A stretch of 64,000 nt of DNA, taken from NCBI GenBank assembly GCA_029255685.2, contig CM055318.2:2361001-2425000 (forward strand). Reading direction: 5' to 3'. The notes beneath the pieces were generated by a model. The model made no database searches and was not told the DNA's origin. It saw only the letters and a list, made by a program, of their open reading frames with translations. Position numbers and translations under genes: made by a program. Positions 47,791-59,383 of the stretch are shown here, one piece after another (positions within the stretch are counted from its first letter, which is position 1; each line of letters opens with the position of its first letter). The DNA is from Silene conica (taxonomy: Eukaryota; Streptophyta; Magnoliopsida; Caryophyllales; Caryophyllaceae).

Positions 47791-48604
47791 CAATTTTCAA
47801 GTCCATTCCACGCTATGACGGTTAGTTTTCAAGTCTAATTCAAAATTTCGATTGAGTTCAATTTGTCTATTCCATGCCTTGTACGATTAATTCAACCTAA
47901 TTTCAAGGCTTAAACATGTAATTCAACAAAAATTAATTGAAAAAAAAATCTAAGATTTAAGTTAGTTATCGATGAATCGTTGTCGTCGTTTGACATTAAA
48001 TCGTTGTCGTTATTTGATGTTGATGTTCGAAGTTGAAACCGTTTCTTAGAAATTTACGTTGTTTTTGTTGTTTTTGTTTCAGAGAATAAAAGCTAGAGAG
48101 AGAGAGAGAAAAGGGCAAGAGTTGTCATTTGTCAAAAAAACGTCGACGATTTTTCGCAAAACGTCGACGACGTTTCGCAACCCCCTATAATTTTAAGTTG
48201 TGCCGATAAATTTTAGGTTTCGATTAGGTACTCAATGGGTTCTTACTGTCTTAACAAGCCAACAATTTTTATTTAATACTCCGTAAGTCTTAATTTAAGT
48301 TATTCTCACATTCGATTAAAATAAAGATGAAAATAAAATTTTAAAAAAAAAGCAAAAATAAATCTGAAATTTCAACTATGTTAAGCAAGATTAATTGTTA
48401 CTCCTCCATCTTAGTCATATGTTCACATTTACTTTATTTTTTCTTCGAAAAATGTGCAAATTTCTAAACAAATTCTTATTTGTGACATCCGATATTCGTC
48501 ACCAGCCTGTGACGGGTCTAATAAAAATGTGCAAATTTCTAAACAAGTCATTTGTGATTTTGTATGCATCTTACCTTTTGTCTTATCTACTCATGTGGAT
48601 GATA

Positions 48605-48870
48605 CTCCCTCCATTTTTTTCCATTCAATACATTTGTTTTTTCACGTTTGCCAACGCACGTTTTACGTGCTTAATATCTTTAGCTACGTATTTGTAAAAA
48701 TTATACTTCGTAAAAGTTATATATATTGTCAATGTACTCATAAAGACGAATTAAACTAGATCCCACATGAATATGTTTTTTCTTACGTATTGGGAGAAAA
48801 TTGAAATTGAAAGTTAACTTGTGAATAGTGTACAAAATGGAAATGTATTGAATGGAGTTGAATGAAGTAG
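48605..48870. mobile_element. Stowaway-like MITE
   Basis: CTCCCTCCATTTTTTTCCAT at the left, and aatgtattgaatggag followed by ttgaatgaagtag at the right, with TA flanks. Interior attaatatctttagctacgt matches the nested element at 41028. Confidence 0.65.
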
Positions 48871-49448
48871 TATTTAACCTGTTACAAGCTTGTAACGGAT
48901 AGCTTCTGACGGATATGAAAAGTATTGAATATTCTATACATAAATACGAAGAAAATGTAGCAAAAACTACTATACATGGAAAAGGATGAAAAAGAGAATG
49001 GTACTACAAGTAGTAATTAGTAAACAATAGGGGAAAGCCTAAGTAGTAGGTACCCAGATAGATAGATACTGTGGCAGTAAATGTGTTAGATTTGTTTACA
49101 TATTTAAACGCAGTAAATCTAATTTAATCTCAATTGTACTGTGTGTCTGTGTGGCTACGTAGACAGTAAAATTAAACTGAAAATGCGTAGACTTGACTTA
49201 AGCAAACAGAGACGATGAATGAGTCAGAAAGTTGCAGCCTTTTTCCAAAGCACCTGGATTTGACGGCGCCTTCCTTTCTTCCCTCCGTTCCGTCCCCTCT
49301 TTTGACCCACGGTCAACACGCTACCCTTCCTTTTCCTCCTTATCACCATTTTTCGTGCTCCTCAATAGTAATTACTGCACCATTTATGGCCTTATGGGTA
49401 ACTAGTGTGTGAGACGGTTTTAAATTGAGACGATTTAACTGTATACAA

Positions 49449-49592
49449 TTTTTTTGGTGACGAAAAACCCGCAGCCGCTACCTAGCCTGCAAATCAGGCA
49501 TGGACTCAAGATTTTTGCTCGCTCTTGAGAGACTTGAACCCGGGTCTTTGAAAAATTTACATCAAGTTTTAACCACTAGATTCCACGCTTGT
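49449..49592 (-). mobile_element. tRNA-derived SINE, minus strand, partial
   Basis: On the minus strand: A-box-like tctagtggttaaaac, B-box-like GGGTTCAAGTCTC, ending cgtcaccaaaaaaatt. Same style as 8574-8811 and 33215-33420. No clear target duplication. Confidence 0.55.
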
Positions 49593-50414
49593 GGACTACA
49601 AATTTATAATTTACTAATATCAATTAGTATAGTTTTTTTAATATGAATATCAAAGGAAGTAGAAATTATAAAACTGATATTTAATTCAATTGAAAAATTA
49701 ATTGTAAAATTTATTATTATTAATATTTTGTATTAATTGCTGAAAAAAGATATTTACTCTATTCAAATCCAATTTATCATATTCAATTTTCTACACTATT
49801 CACAAGGGAGTATATGTAACTATGTAAGTGAAAATATATTAATGTGAAATCTTGTTTGGTTCTTACGAGTAATGATATTTAACATGTAAAACCCGTGTTG
49901 ACAACATATAGTGAAAGTCTGATTACAGATACGATATAATTACAGCTCACATACATAAATGATACGGAGTATTTAATATTTAAATTAATAAAAAAACATC
50001 TAACACACTTACAAATTACAATTGTACTTTTAATAGCTTTAACATCGTTCTTACTATTTGTGCAAAAAACATATATATACACTTTGAATTTGAATAGATG
50101 AGGTATAACGAAAGCCGTATTTTTGGGAGATCTCTTATTTTATTAGTATAAGGGAGATTATAACCGAATTGTGTTTTTAGAGAAAAGAATCGTCTCACGG
50201 TGTGATATCATCTTGTTTTAAAACTTGTACGAAGTAATATTTATACTCTGCTTAGTTATGGTCAATAATTAAAACTTTTCTATTGTAGATGTTTCAATTA
50301 ATAGTTTATAATTTTTTTATTATACGTGAATGAGGCCATTGAATTTACTTTTCATTTCAAATTATTTTTTATTTTTTATATAATTGCACTCATTTCTCTC
50401 TTTCTTCCCTTAAT
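49593..50414. other. AT-rich intergenic DNA, no gene
   Basis: Nothing coding and no bounded element recognised. Confidence 0.5.
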
Positions 50415-50424
50415 AATCATGAAT

Positions 50425-50619
50425 CACAAATTCTTATTTGCAACGGCACTATCCGTCGCAAGCATGTGACGGATACCGTTTTCTCTCACAAAATACCCAC
50501 TTTTTCTCTCTCTTCAACACTATTCATGTGGTCCCCTTTCTCCACTAACTCATTTCATATCCATTTTATCTCACAAAATATCCGTCACAAATAACGACCC
50601 GTCGTAAGCAAGACTTACT
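50425..50619 (+). mobile_element. Mutator-like MITE (family A), 195 bp
   Basis: CACAAATTCTTATTTGCAAC to GCAAGACTTACT, nearly the same as 3126-3318. Flanked by a perfect 10-bp duplication aatcatgaat (50415-50424, 50620-50629). Together with 3126 this fixes the element's ends. Confidence 0.9.
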
Positions 50620-50629
50620 AATCATGAAT

Positions 50630-52016
50630 ATGCAGTTATTTGCTTGTTTGGAGCTGACGCTTATTAAAGTATGTTTGTTCTGTATAGGCCTAATTTTGTG
50701 TTTTTAGTCATTTTGAGTAATGTGTTAGGTGATCACTAGGTCCGCCATACCTACGCAAATTAATGATTTTTTTTATTACAATTAGATTATTGGGATTTGA
50801 TAAAATTAAAAGTAAACGTTGGTATGAAATATATAACCCCGATATAAGAGGCAAGTTCTTATTTCAGACAGGTTATATGCCGTTTGAAATAAAACGGACT
50901 AAATATAGACATTTTATAATAAAATATTACCATTATTTTTATGGTAAAAAGTGAAAATTTTAGTTATACTGTAACGGTAAGGGAATTATACATTCAATAT
51001 ATTATACCAATTGTATATTGTTTTAGTTTTTTAATAAAATATTTGAGCTTTGTTTTAATAATTATGAGTTTTTATTATAAAATATATGAGTTTATTCACT
51101 ATAATATTATGTTTAAAAAATTATAATTAAACTCAAAACATTAACTATATGCTTAGTTAAATCTGATTTTTGACGGAAAACAAATATAAATATAATTTAC
51201 AAACTGTAATTAACAACAATACGCATACGTTAAAAGCAAATAAAATTTAAAGTAATAAACTCAAAGAAATTCCACAAAAAGGATTATACAACCAGATGTA
51301 TAATAGCATCGTACAACCATGATGTATTTTATTGAGCTTATGTGTATATTTGTTGAGCTTTTAAACTATTTTGATTTATATTTTAGTTTTTTATGTTAAA
51401 ATTAAAATATAGTTCAACTTATATGTATTGTGTTTTAGTTGTATAATAATTTTCGATTCTCAATATTTTCTCAAGGAGTTCATAAATTTTATCATATAGC
51501 TCATATTCTTTCTAATAAAGCTCGAATTTTCTATTAAAAAACTCAAAATATGTAAAGAAAAGTGTATACCTTTGGTGGTATAATCCGCTTATTGAAGAAA
51601 TTCACATGCTAAAAAAGAAATAAAATATGAGTTAACACATCAGATGTTTATTTTCTTTGGCAAATTCTTATATGAGACGGGCTCTTTTCCCGTCTGAAAT
51701 AAGACGGACTAATTGTAGTCATTTTTACAATAAAATGTTACTATTTTTTGATAAAATGTTACCAGCATTCCCAGAGTGACGAATTTGCGATATAACATTT
51801 TGTTATTAAATTGTTACATTCTAATTAAAAAGCACGGTGACATTTGATCCGTCTTATTTTGATCGGTTGAAGCAAGAATTTCTGATTTTCTTTTTATCCT
51901 CGTTATATCTCAATTACAAACTTGTGACGAATATTATTCATCATAAATAAAAATTTGTGCTTTAGTAAATTTTAGATAGAAATATAGAATACATCACCCA
52001 AAATCGACACTACTTA
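50630..52016. other. AT-rich stretch with dispersed repeats, no gene
   Basis: 51270-51600 (ttatacaaccagatgtataa, atcgtacaac, gagcttatgtgtat) is related to 40.6-40.9 kb. 51660-51880 (gagacgggctcttttcccgt, aaatgttac) is AT-rich repeat DNA without clear ends. Confidence 0.45.
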
Positions 52017-52310
52017 GGGCTTGTTTGGTTGACATAGGGGAATTAAAGTTCCCGGGAACTTCAAGATCACATGAATTTCCAACTCATGTGAATTCGCAAA
52101 AAGTGTTTGGTTCGCATATGGGAAGTTAATTCATGCGGGAAGTTCTATTGACCAAGGGGGACTTGGTGAGTAACTTCCCACATAATGGAGGAAGTAAATT
52201 CATGTGGGAAGTTCTATTTCCCATGATATTGGCAACCAAACAACAACATGATTTTACACTTCCCAGGAAGTTCAACATCCCATGATTTTAATGGGTAACC
52301 AAACAAGCCC
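52017..52310. mobile_element. PIF/Harbinger-type MITE, 294 bp
   Basis: GGGCTTGTTTGGTTGAC and GGTAACCAAACAAGCCC are inverted ends, with TTA on both sides (52014-52016, 52311-52313). Interior repeats of gggaagtt and catgtgaatt form further inverted pairs. Confidence 0.85.
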
Positions 52311-53069
52311 TTATACTGTTAAACAATAAAAGTAATTAAAGAATAGGAAAAGTACTCCAAAAGTGTCAAATGATTGAACGAAACGTTTCATTAGAAGGAG
52401 CAACAAGTTTCTTATCCCTTAAGAGAGTATTATAGTCATGTGGATCTGATGTACGCCACTATCGTTTGATTTTCTGCATTACAAAATTCACAACTTCTGT
52501 TGTTTACACAATACACAATTATTGGAAAACTACATGGATCGTAGATTCGTAGTTCGTTCACAATGGAAAAAAGATGTTTAGTGCACTTCCCAAGTTATAT
52601 GGACTTTCCCGTTTGGATAATTCGGAGATTCGCAATTGTTATTTTTAATATTTACGAAGTGGGAAAATTCCCGATTATCAATACAACATAATATGCAGCA
52701 AACTACGTAATTTAGGTCAATTACCGTTTTATAAGGGTAAAATGCTCAAAGTATAAAGATATAGACTCAGGTCGTAGACAACTCCACGAGCCACGGGATT
52801 GCTTTTAGTGAGATTTTAGGTTAAAAACATGAAAATTTTACCCAAACTCCACCCATTTGGATATGCCCGGACTAAACTGAACGTAGTTGAGTTTAGTAGC
52901 GTTATAATATATTGAGCTGAAATTGAACCGAGCTGAGCCTATATAAAGTATTTGTAAAGTTACCGGTTTTAATGTTTAGATTTTTTTAATAGTCATTTTA
53001 TAATTTTAAATGAAAATGGTATCAATTGTAATAAAACAAGTACTCCATGGTAGTCCATACTAATTAATA

Positions 53070-53330
53070 CTTCTTCCATTCTAATCAATTCTATACATTT
53101 GTTTTATTCATGTTTGTCAATACTCGTTTTCTTTTGTTAATATCTAGTTACGTACCGATAAAAATTATAAAACTTTGATATTCTCAATATACTCGGTAAG
53201 ACAATTTAAACTAGATCTCACATGGTTATCTTTATGTTATACGAAGTATATTAGAAGTTGGGTCGAAGATTCACTCGACTTATGAATAGTGCCCATAGAG
53301 TGAAATGTATAGAATTGATTGGAAGGGAAG
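53070..53330. mobile_element. Stowaway-like MITE, same family as 41028
   Basis: CTTCTTCCATTCTAATCAAT at the left and agaattgattggaagggaag at the right. Interior gttgggtcgaagattcactc is shared with the nested element. The right end is approximate. Confidence 0.75.
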
Positions 53331-53337
53331 AACTAAC

Positions 53338-53510
53338 AACAATAAGTCTCTCTTGCGACGGTTATATCCGTCACAAGTTTGCGACGGGTCAAGTACACTC
53401 ACTTGTTTATATAAGACAAAAATAAAAGTGTATAGAAAACCAAATGGATTTCAGTTGGCCCGTTGCAAGCTTGTGACGGATATTGCCGTCGCAAATAAGA
53501 ATTTGTGTAA
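53338..53510. mobile_element. family B 'gacggatat' MITE
   Basis: aagtctctcttgcgacggtt at the left and gccgtcgcaaataagaattt at the right. The interior (agtttgcgacgggtcaagta and tataagacaaaaataaaagt) matches 26731-26905. Flanks aacaacaat and taataacaat are a possible worn target duplication. Confidence 0.6.
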
Positions 53511-53839
53511 TAACAATGTGAGTAAAATATAAGAAACCCAAACACGTCAGCAAATTAACACATTTATTTCAATATTTTACTTAACAACCAGTAATGTGTC
53601 AAAGGTAAGCGAAGTAGGGCACATAATACACACAAAAATCGAACAAATAATCCTCTCGATAAAACGAGTATACCCGTACAATATTTTACCACACTACTCC
53701 GTACAATATTTTACTATAAAATCGTATTATAAAAAAACTTAAACTTTTAACTTAAAAAACTTAAACACAATGATAGGTATACAAGAAATAACTCCCCCCA
53801 TAAAAAGCAAAGTAGATAGCTTTGGGATTGTGAGATCTC

Positions 53840-54132
53840 AACAAAGTGGATTTTAGAATCTTGGTACAGTCCATTTAATTTAGTCTCTCTCTATTCCCCC
53901 CTCCCTCCCTCTTCCTCTCCCCACTCATATTAAAGTCCTCAAGATTTCCCTTCCAGATTTCCTCTTTTATACACACACATACACACTAATTCACCATCAC
54001 TTTTCATCACACAATTCACTCAAATTAATTAATTTTATATTACTATTTAAACAACCCCACTTCTACCCTTCCTTCTCATTTCTCTCTACTCACAAATTCT
54101 AGAATAAGACGGTTTCGCGGTATCACACTAGA
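53840..54132 (+). promoter_or_regulatory. presumed promoter and leader of the response regulator
   Basis: A CT-rich block (tctctctctattcccccctc...) is followed by a possible TATA region (tcttttatacaca, about 53964). Several agattt sequences occur near 53940-53965, a form B-type regulators can bind, but the core is too short to be convincing. Confidence 0.3.
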
Positions 54133-55620
54133 ATGTTTAACTTGGCGTCAGCGAGAACCGGTGTGGTTTCGGGTCGGAGGTGGAAATCCGATTCGGCTAT
54201 TGATCTTGGACCGTCCGATACTGTGTCTGAAGCTCATGTTTTAGCTGTTGATGATAGTCTCATTGATCGGAAAGTTATTGAGAGATTGCTTAAAACTACT
54301 TCTTGTAAAGGTTGTTGTTTAATTCAATTGTTTACGTTTCTATTTCATTTGATTGTATACGTTTTAATATCGGTTTTTGTTTTAATATAGTAACTGCCGT
54401 TGATAGTGGTATGCGAGCTCTTGAATTTCTCGGATTGGATGCTGAACAAAGGACATCTGTTGTTGCTGTAAGATTTCTAAATTTCATTAATTTGTAAACA
54501 ATTTTTTTGCAAGATGGAAACATTTTATGATAAAAAGTGACTACAACCTTTGATAAATAGTCGCCCCTTTAGGAAAATAGGTCATTTTTGTAAACAAAAA
54601 AGTGGTCACTATCTTATCAAAATATGGTCACTTTTCTGCTGGTTCGCATGTACGACACGTCGTAAGGTAGAATTTGTGATTTGTAAATACTCGTTCCGTC
54701 TCGATCATTTGTTTACGTTTTCTGTGTATTATTTTTGTGCAGGGATTAAAAATTGATTTAATAATTACTGATTACTGCATGCCTGGGATGACTGGCTATG
54801 AACTCCTCAAGAAAATTAAGGTTTGAATTTTTCCGTTTTAATTAGGAATTTGTGATTAATTATTAATACTCCATTTCATAATTAATAACGTTAATTAACT
54901 AACAATTGCAATTCATGACTAATTATTAATGATTTTTTAGCAGGAATCATCTACCTTCAAGGAAACTCCTGTTGTAATCATGTCTTCCGAAAACGTCATT
55001 GCTCGAATCGATAGGTATTAATCTATAACACTAGTATTCTAAATTGATTGATTGTTCAGAATTCGTCGTAATTATATTAACATCGTCAATGGCGGAACCA
55101 GGATTTATCAGTAATAAATCTAGATCTAAGTAATTTACGCGGTTTTGAGTCTAGTTAAATTCAGTTAATTTGTTTAAAATGTGATTAGCATGAACTAACA
55201 GATCATTAAATCACAATAAACAGGTGTTTAGAGGAAGGAGCAGAGGATTTCATACTAAAACCAGTAAAATTATCAGATGTTAAACGTCTCCGAGACTACA
55301 TGAGCAAAGACGATAAATCAAACAACAATGACGATAAATCAAACAATAAGCGAAAGCAAATGGAAGTGTCGTCTCCGCCATTAATTTCTCCGCTATCATC
55401 TCAAACTCCGTCTATTTCACCTTCATCTTCAACAATGACTTCAAATACAACCTCACCTACCACACCTTCCTCGCCTTGTGGACCGTTTGATTCATCGTCT
55501 CCGCCTTCCTCGCCAACTGGACCGTCTAATTCGCCGTCTAGACGACCAAGGATGACCGTGGATGATGACGTGGAGCAGCTGGTTGTTGTTGAGGAACCAA
55601 CGGTTATAATAAATCCGTGA
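54133..55620 (+). CDS. type-A response regulator (cytokinin signalling), ARR3/ARR4-like
   Basis: Five exons: 54133-54310, 54391-54467, 54743-54820, 54944-55014 (or from 54941), 55224-55620; 266 or 267 aa. A receiver domain covers about residues 34-160 with Asp40, Asp41 (AVDDS), phospho-acceptor Asp95 ([20 protein letters not shown]) and Lys147 (LKPVK), all the residues needed for phosphotransfer from His-phosphotransfer proteins. There is no Myb/GARP DNA-binding domain, so it is type A, a negative-feedback regulator of cytokinin responses, usually nuclear and cytosolic and induced quickly by cytokinin. A Ser/Pro/Thr-rich tail of about 105 residues fits the long-tailed ARR3/4/8/9 group; the core is closest to ARR3/ARR4 from memory. 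The N-terminal extension (first about 33 residues) is moderately long. Exact orthology is uncertain. Confidence 0.93.
54936..54943 (+). promoter_or_regulatory. tandem NAGNAG acceptor (TAGCAG) in the response regulator
   Basis: Intron 3 ends ttttTAGCAG|GAATCA. Splicing at the first AG adds one Gln codon after KKIK; at the second it does not. Both keep frame. Confidence 0.7.
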
Positions 55621-56185
55621 CCGTATTGGACCGGATTAAAAGAAGAAAGAAAGAAAGCCGGCAATTTAGTGAACCAGTCCGTTAAATAGTTTCAACGGTT
55701 TTTTTTGCCTGGCGTTTTGCATTTCCGCGGTATATCTGACGTTTTTAATTAATTAATTTTTCTTCGTTTTTTATTGCGTTTTTAATGATCTCATTTTGTT
55801 ATGATTTCTGTTTTAAAAAGTTACTACATGATGATACGATACTGAATTAGATTACGAAATTGCTTAATTTTCCGCTATAATTAATGAAATCCGTTTTATA
55901 AAACGAAAACTTAGCGTACTGTACGGGAATTTGTATTAGTATTACAAGTTTGTACATTGCTTTTAGTAGAAACTCTTGCGGAGACGGTTTTATAATGTAA
56001 AACTACCAACATAAATACCGCTTTATTGTTATATCGGGCCGTGTACTTTAATGTTAATTTTATGTGAATTATCGCTCCAAGATAGTTACGCGGATATTTC
56101 TGCGCGTTTGGTTACTCTATACGAGTATAAAACATTGCCGCGTTCACAGTGACTCGCGTCATCAAACTAGACGCAAGTCAATAAT
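55621..56185. other. 3' UTR of the response regulator and intergenic DNA
   Basis: The proximal 200-300 bp should be 3' UTR. No further gene recognised. Confidence 0.4.
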
Positions 56186-56483
56186 ATTTGAGCCTCAATC
56201 ATCACCTTAAGGTTTTGGTTGAGATGATTCATCTATCATGGTATCAGGCCCAGACTGTAAGTCATTTGAGCCTCAATCATCACCTTAAGGTTTTGGTTGA
56301 GATGATTCATCTATCATGGTATCAGGCCCAGACTGTAAGTCACGGGTTGGAATTCGGTATGGGAGAGCATGTGCAAACTAATCACTCTTTAAGCCCAATG
56401 GGCATTCGAGTGAGGGGTCGTATTTAATAATAGTTGGGTCTCAACCATCATTTGAGGTTTTGGTTGAGAGGGTTCATCTATCA
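56186..56483 (+). mobile_element. miniature LTR element copy 3 with duplicated LTR-PBS unit
   Basis: A 78-bp unit (atttgagcctcaatcatcac ... tctatcatggtatcaggccc ... gtaagtc) occurs twice in tandem (56186 and 56264). It contains most of the 5' LTR plus the primer site TGGTATCAGGCC. A short interior ending GAGTGAGGGGTCG and a 3' LTR (about 56421-56483) follow. The primer site differs from the tRNA-Met complement at AG to GC, and the 5' LTR tip is lost. Confidence 0.8.
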
Positions 56484-58298
56484 TCAGATACTAGTTCATA
56501 TAACGGTGTTTTTTTTGTTTCATCCATCTATTTGACCTGTTTTATTGTTGAAAACGGAGATATTCGTATACTTAGTTAAGGGTATCATTAATTTCTTTTT
56601 TAGTCAATTACCTTTAATTATATGGCTAAAATGTCAATGTCATAGTAGATGAGGATCTTACTTTTATAAGACACAAAATTAAGGTTTTAAATATTAGCAA
56701 AATTCATGGTCCAAAAGTTAGGAAAATAAAGTATAGAGTAATTAATAATAAAAGGGCCCATATAAGCACGACTGAAATGAAGTCAATTCACAATCTTTGA
56801 AGAGGGTCCAATGCGATCTAGGAAATCATCATATTGAAAATTGCATTTCCATTATTCTTTTCCGAGTAAGTCTCCTTTAAGACAAAACTATCCGTTTTGA
56901 ACTCGAAACTCATCAAGTACATACCGCATGTATTGTACAAGAATGTATAAGGAAAAATAACGTATACAAAGTGTAAAATACTTGATTTGTTTTGACCTGA
57001 ATACGGATAATGCGGTCTTAAATAAGAATTTCGGTTCATTTCCAAGTTCTTTGTATTTTGTATTTTGTATTTCGTTCTATGTAGTACTCTTTTTCCTATT
57101 CATTTGTTTGAGTTGTCAACGTTATTCATGGTTATGTGTATTTATGATTATCTTCTTGGACCCGAATATTAATGTCTCCTAGCTTCTAAACAAAGGTGAT
57201 CTTTTAAGTTTATTGATTTGGGATTCTTTTGTATGGTCAAGATTATGTGAATAGTGCCCCTTTCGTTCTTTCTTCAACATTCCATGTGAGGGGAAAAAGC
57301 TAGCTTGCTTGGATGTCAATCATTATTAGTTCATCTTTTTCGGTCCAAGCGTAAAAGAATTAACGAGATTTGATGTCGACGGGATTAAACCCAGGTAAAA
57401 TTATTTATATCGCCTTTAATTAGACTTGACAGATGAATTAACTTGGTCGAGTATGGGTTGGTACAATTTTTGTTAGGTCAATTTCGGGTTGAAAGAATTT
57501 GATTCATGTTGGTTTGGGTTAGATCACATAGGGTTCAAGTTTTTTCAGCTAGTTATTATCAAAATATTTATAGATAATGATCAATGTGCAACAACAAATA
57601 TACTCCGGCTGAATCTTATAAGGTGGGTCAATTCTGGTTATAAGACAAACACGAGTCCTCGGTTCATGCAATGGTTCGAGTTATTCAAGTTAGGTCATTC
57701 AGGTCAGGTTAATTTTGCAAAATCTAAATAACCTTACTACGCTACCAGCTAAGTTAACTAAGGTCGAGTGCCACAAACCCGTGTTAAAGAATAGTGAAAA
57801 GTACGATTATTTACATTGGTGGTGATTGTTTTGTACAAGTACATTGTAACTTTAACCATATACTTTTTATTTGACCCGCAACGTTATCAAGTTGTCCTCC
57901 CTTGACTTAGATTAAAGGTACCAGTTACTATAAATGAACAAGTGAATCAAATGTAATATTTCTTATTAAACCCGCAACATTACCAAGTTGTCCTTCTACT
58001 CATTTGATATTTAAATAAAATATCATTAGATAGCCTTAGAAATGACAAAAGGGTCAATCGGATCAGGTTAATTTCGAGTTGGATAATTCGGTTCTGCAGA
58101 CTTCGGGCCAAGTTGGGTCGAGTCAAGTTATTTTGGGTTCGGATCAACTATTATCAAGTTTTTGTACATAATAATCAATTTACAACAATAAAAAATCAGG
58201 TCCGATAATCCAGATTCGGGTCAATTCGAGTCTTGAGTTTGGATTTCAGGTCGCCTTACTTTTGCCGTGTCTAGATAATTCATCTATCAACCCACAAT
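56484..58298. other. gene-free stretch with degenerate gggtc-type repeats
   Basis: 57420-57720 and 58060-58260 share ggttaatttcg, agttattatcaa and aataatcaattt(a)caacaa segments, and resemble 35.8-36.2 kb. They look like eroded copies of one repeat. No gene. Confidence 0.45.
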
Positions 58299-58970
58299 TA
58301 GGGATGGCAATGGGTGGGATATGGATGGGGTGGAGTCATATCCATATCCATATCCATTTAATTTGTGGTCATCCATATCCCACCCTTATCCGTTTAATAT
58401 TTTTTCATCCATCCATATCCATATCCACCGGGTGAAGCGGGTGGAGTGGGCACCCGTTGGATATTTCCACCCTCATAAATTTCAAGGCGATGTATCAAAA
58501 ATATACACCTAAGACGATAAAATTTAAAGCGTACATTACCAAACAATTCCGGATTACATAGTTTTTTGAGAAAATTGAAGATAAATTTTAATCCTGTTAA
58601 CCGTATTTACAATTTTACAACGTACAACTGTGAAACTAATCCACACAAGCTTTAAACGCCCATAAAAAAAGTGAAACAAAACATTGACGAGTAGTTTCTA
58701 AGTTTATTTTTAAAAAAACTTTCCAAATTGAAAGCATTTTTCTAATCAAAATATTTATTAATACTTTTTCGAAAAAAAATAATTATACTTATTAATTTAG
58801 GATATCCACCGGGCGATAAGCGGGTGGTAGACCATGATCCATACCCCACCCTAAATTCACCCATATCCATATCCCACCCTAAATTGTAAGAAAAATCATC
58901 ATCCATATCCCACCCATTTAATTTCGGGTGGATGGATATCCACAGGGTAAGGGTGAGACTGCCATCCCTA
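58299..58970. mobile_element. hAT-type non-autonomous element, 672 bp
   Basis: TAGGGATGGCAAT at the left and CTGCCATCCCTA at the right are inverted ends. The 8-bp target duplication cccacaat is perfect (58291-58298, 58971-58978). Both arms hold tandem CCATAT/CATCCATATCC repeats in inverted arrangement; the core is AT-rich. Non-coding. Confidence 0.9.
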
Positions 58971-59383
58971 CCCACAATTAAACACACGATTACATCCCCG
59001 TATATTTTTTGCCCTTTTCACCCATACTTCTCCCCTAAGTTTTCCATTTTTTTCAATGTTACCATTAGCCTGAATCGGAAAGTATAAATTAATAAATTAA
59101 TAAATGGATAGAGCACAAGGCGTAGGTGTATCATGTAGTCATGTAGGTATGTATCCGTGTTCGGTGAGTAAAGAAAAGGAAAGAAACATGGAGGGTAATT
59201 AGGAGAGCTGGCTTCTGTTTATCTGTTATGATCTTTAAATGATTTGGAGAGATTTGAAATGATATGATTCGGATAGGGAAGGTGGGATTCATATCCCTTG
59301 TCTCCTCTCTTAAGCATTATTATTAGTATATTTTTTTAAGCATTATTATTAGTATATACGATTAATACGAATACTATTTTAAA

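Larger units (their letters stand above)
43911..48185 (+). mobile_element. Mutator-like element carrying a plant mobile domain gene
   Basis: Terminal inverted repeats of about 40 bp: left GCGAAAGGTCGTCGACGTTT continuing to ATCGTCGACG, right the complement ending CGACGACGTTTCGC. Each end holds two GTCGAC boxes 21 bp apart (43928 and 43949; 48142 and 48163). The 8-bp flanks tataattt (43903-43910, 48186-48193) look like the target duplication. The interior has a spliced 5' leader, a PMD reading frame, a vestigial minus-strand frame and two arrays of ACGT-containing repeats. There is no MURA/MUDRA transposase, so it would depend on one in trans. Confidence 0.85.

Noticed and set aside
43928..48168. 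LTR retrotransposon as the carrier of the PMD gene
   Set aside because: The ends are inverted rather than direct repeats, and there is no primer site or polypurine tract, so Mutator-like fits better.
49215..49412. 65-codon frame MNESESCSLFPKHLD...
   Set aside because: No recognisable family and ordinary base composition; it could be a small gene but nothing supports it.
55401..55664. Minus-strand frame over the end of the response regulator
   Set aside because: It is the shadow of the Ser/Pro-rich tail of the plus-strand gene.
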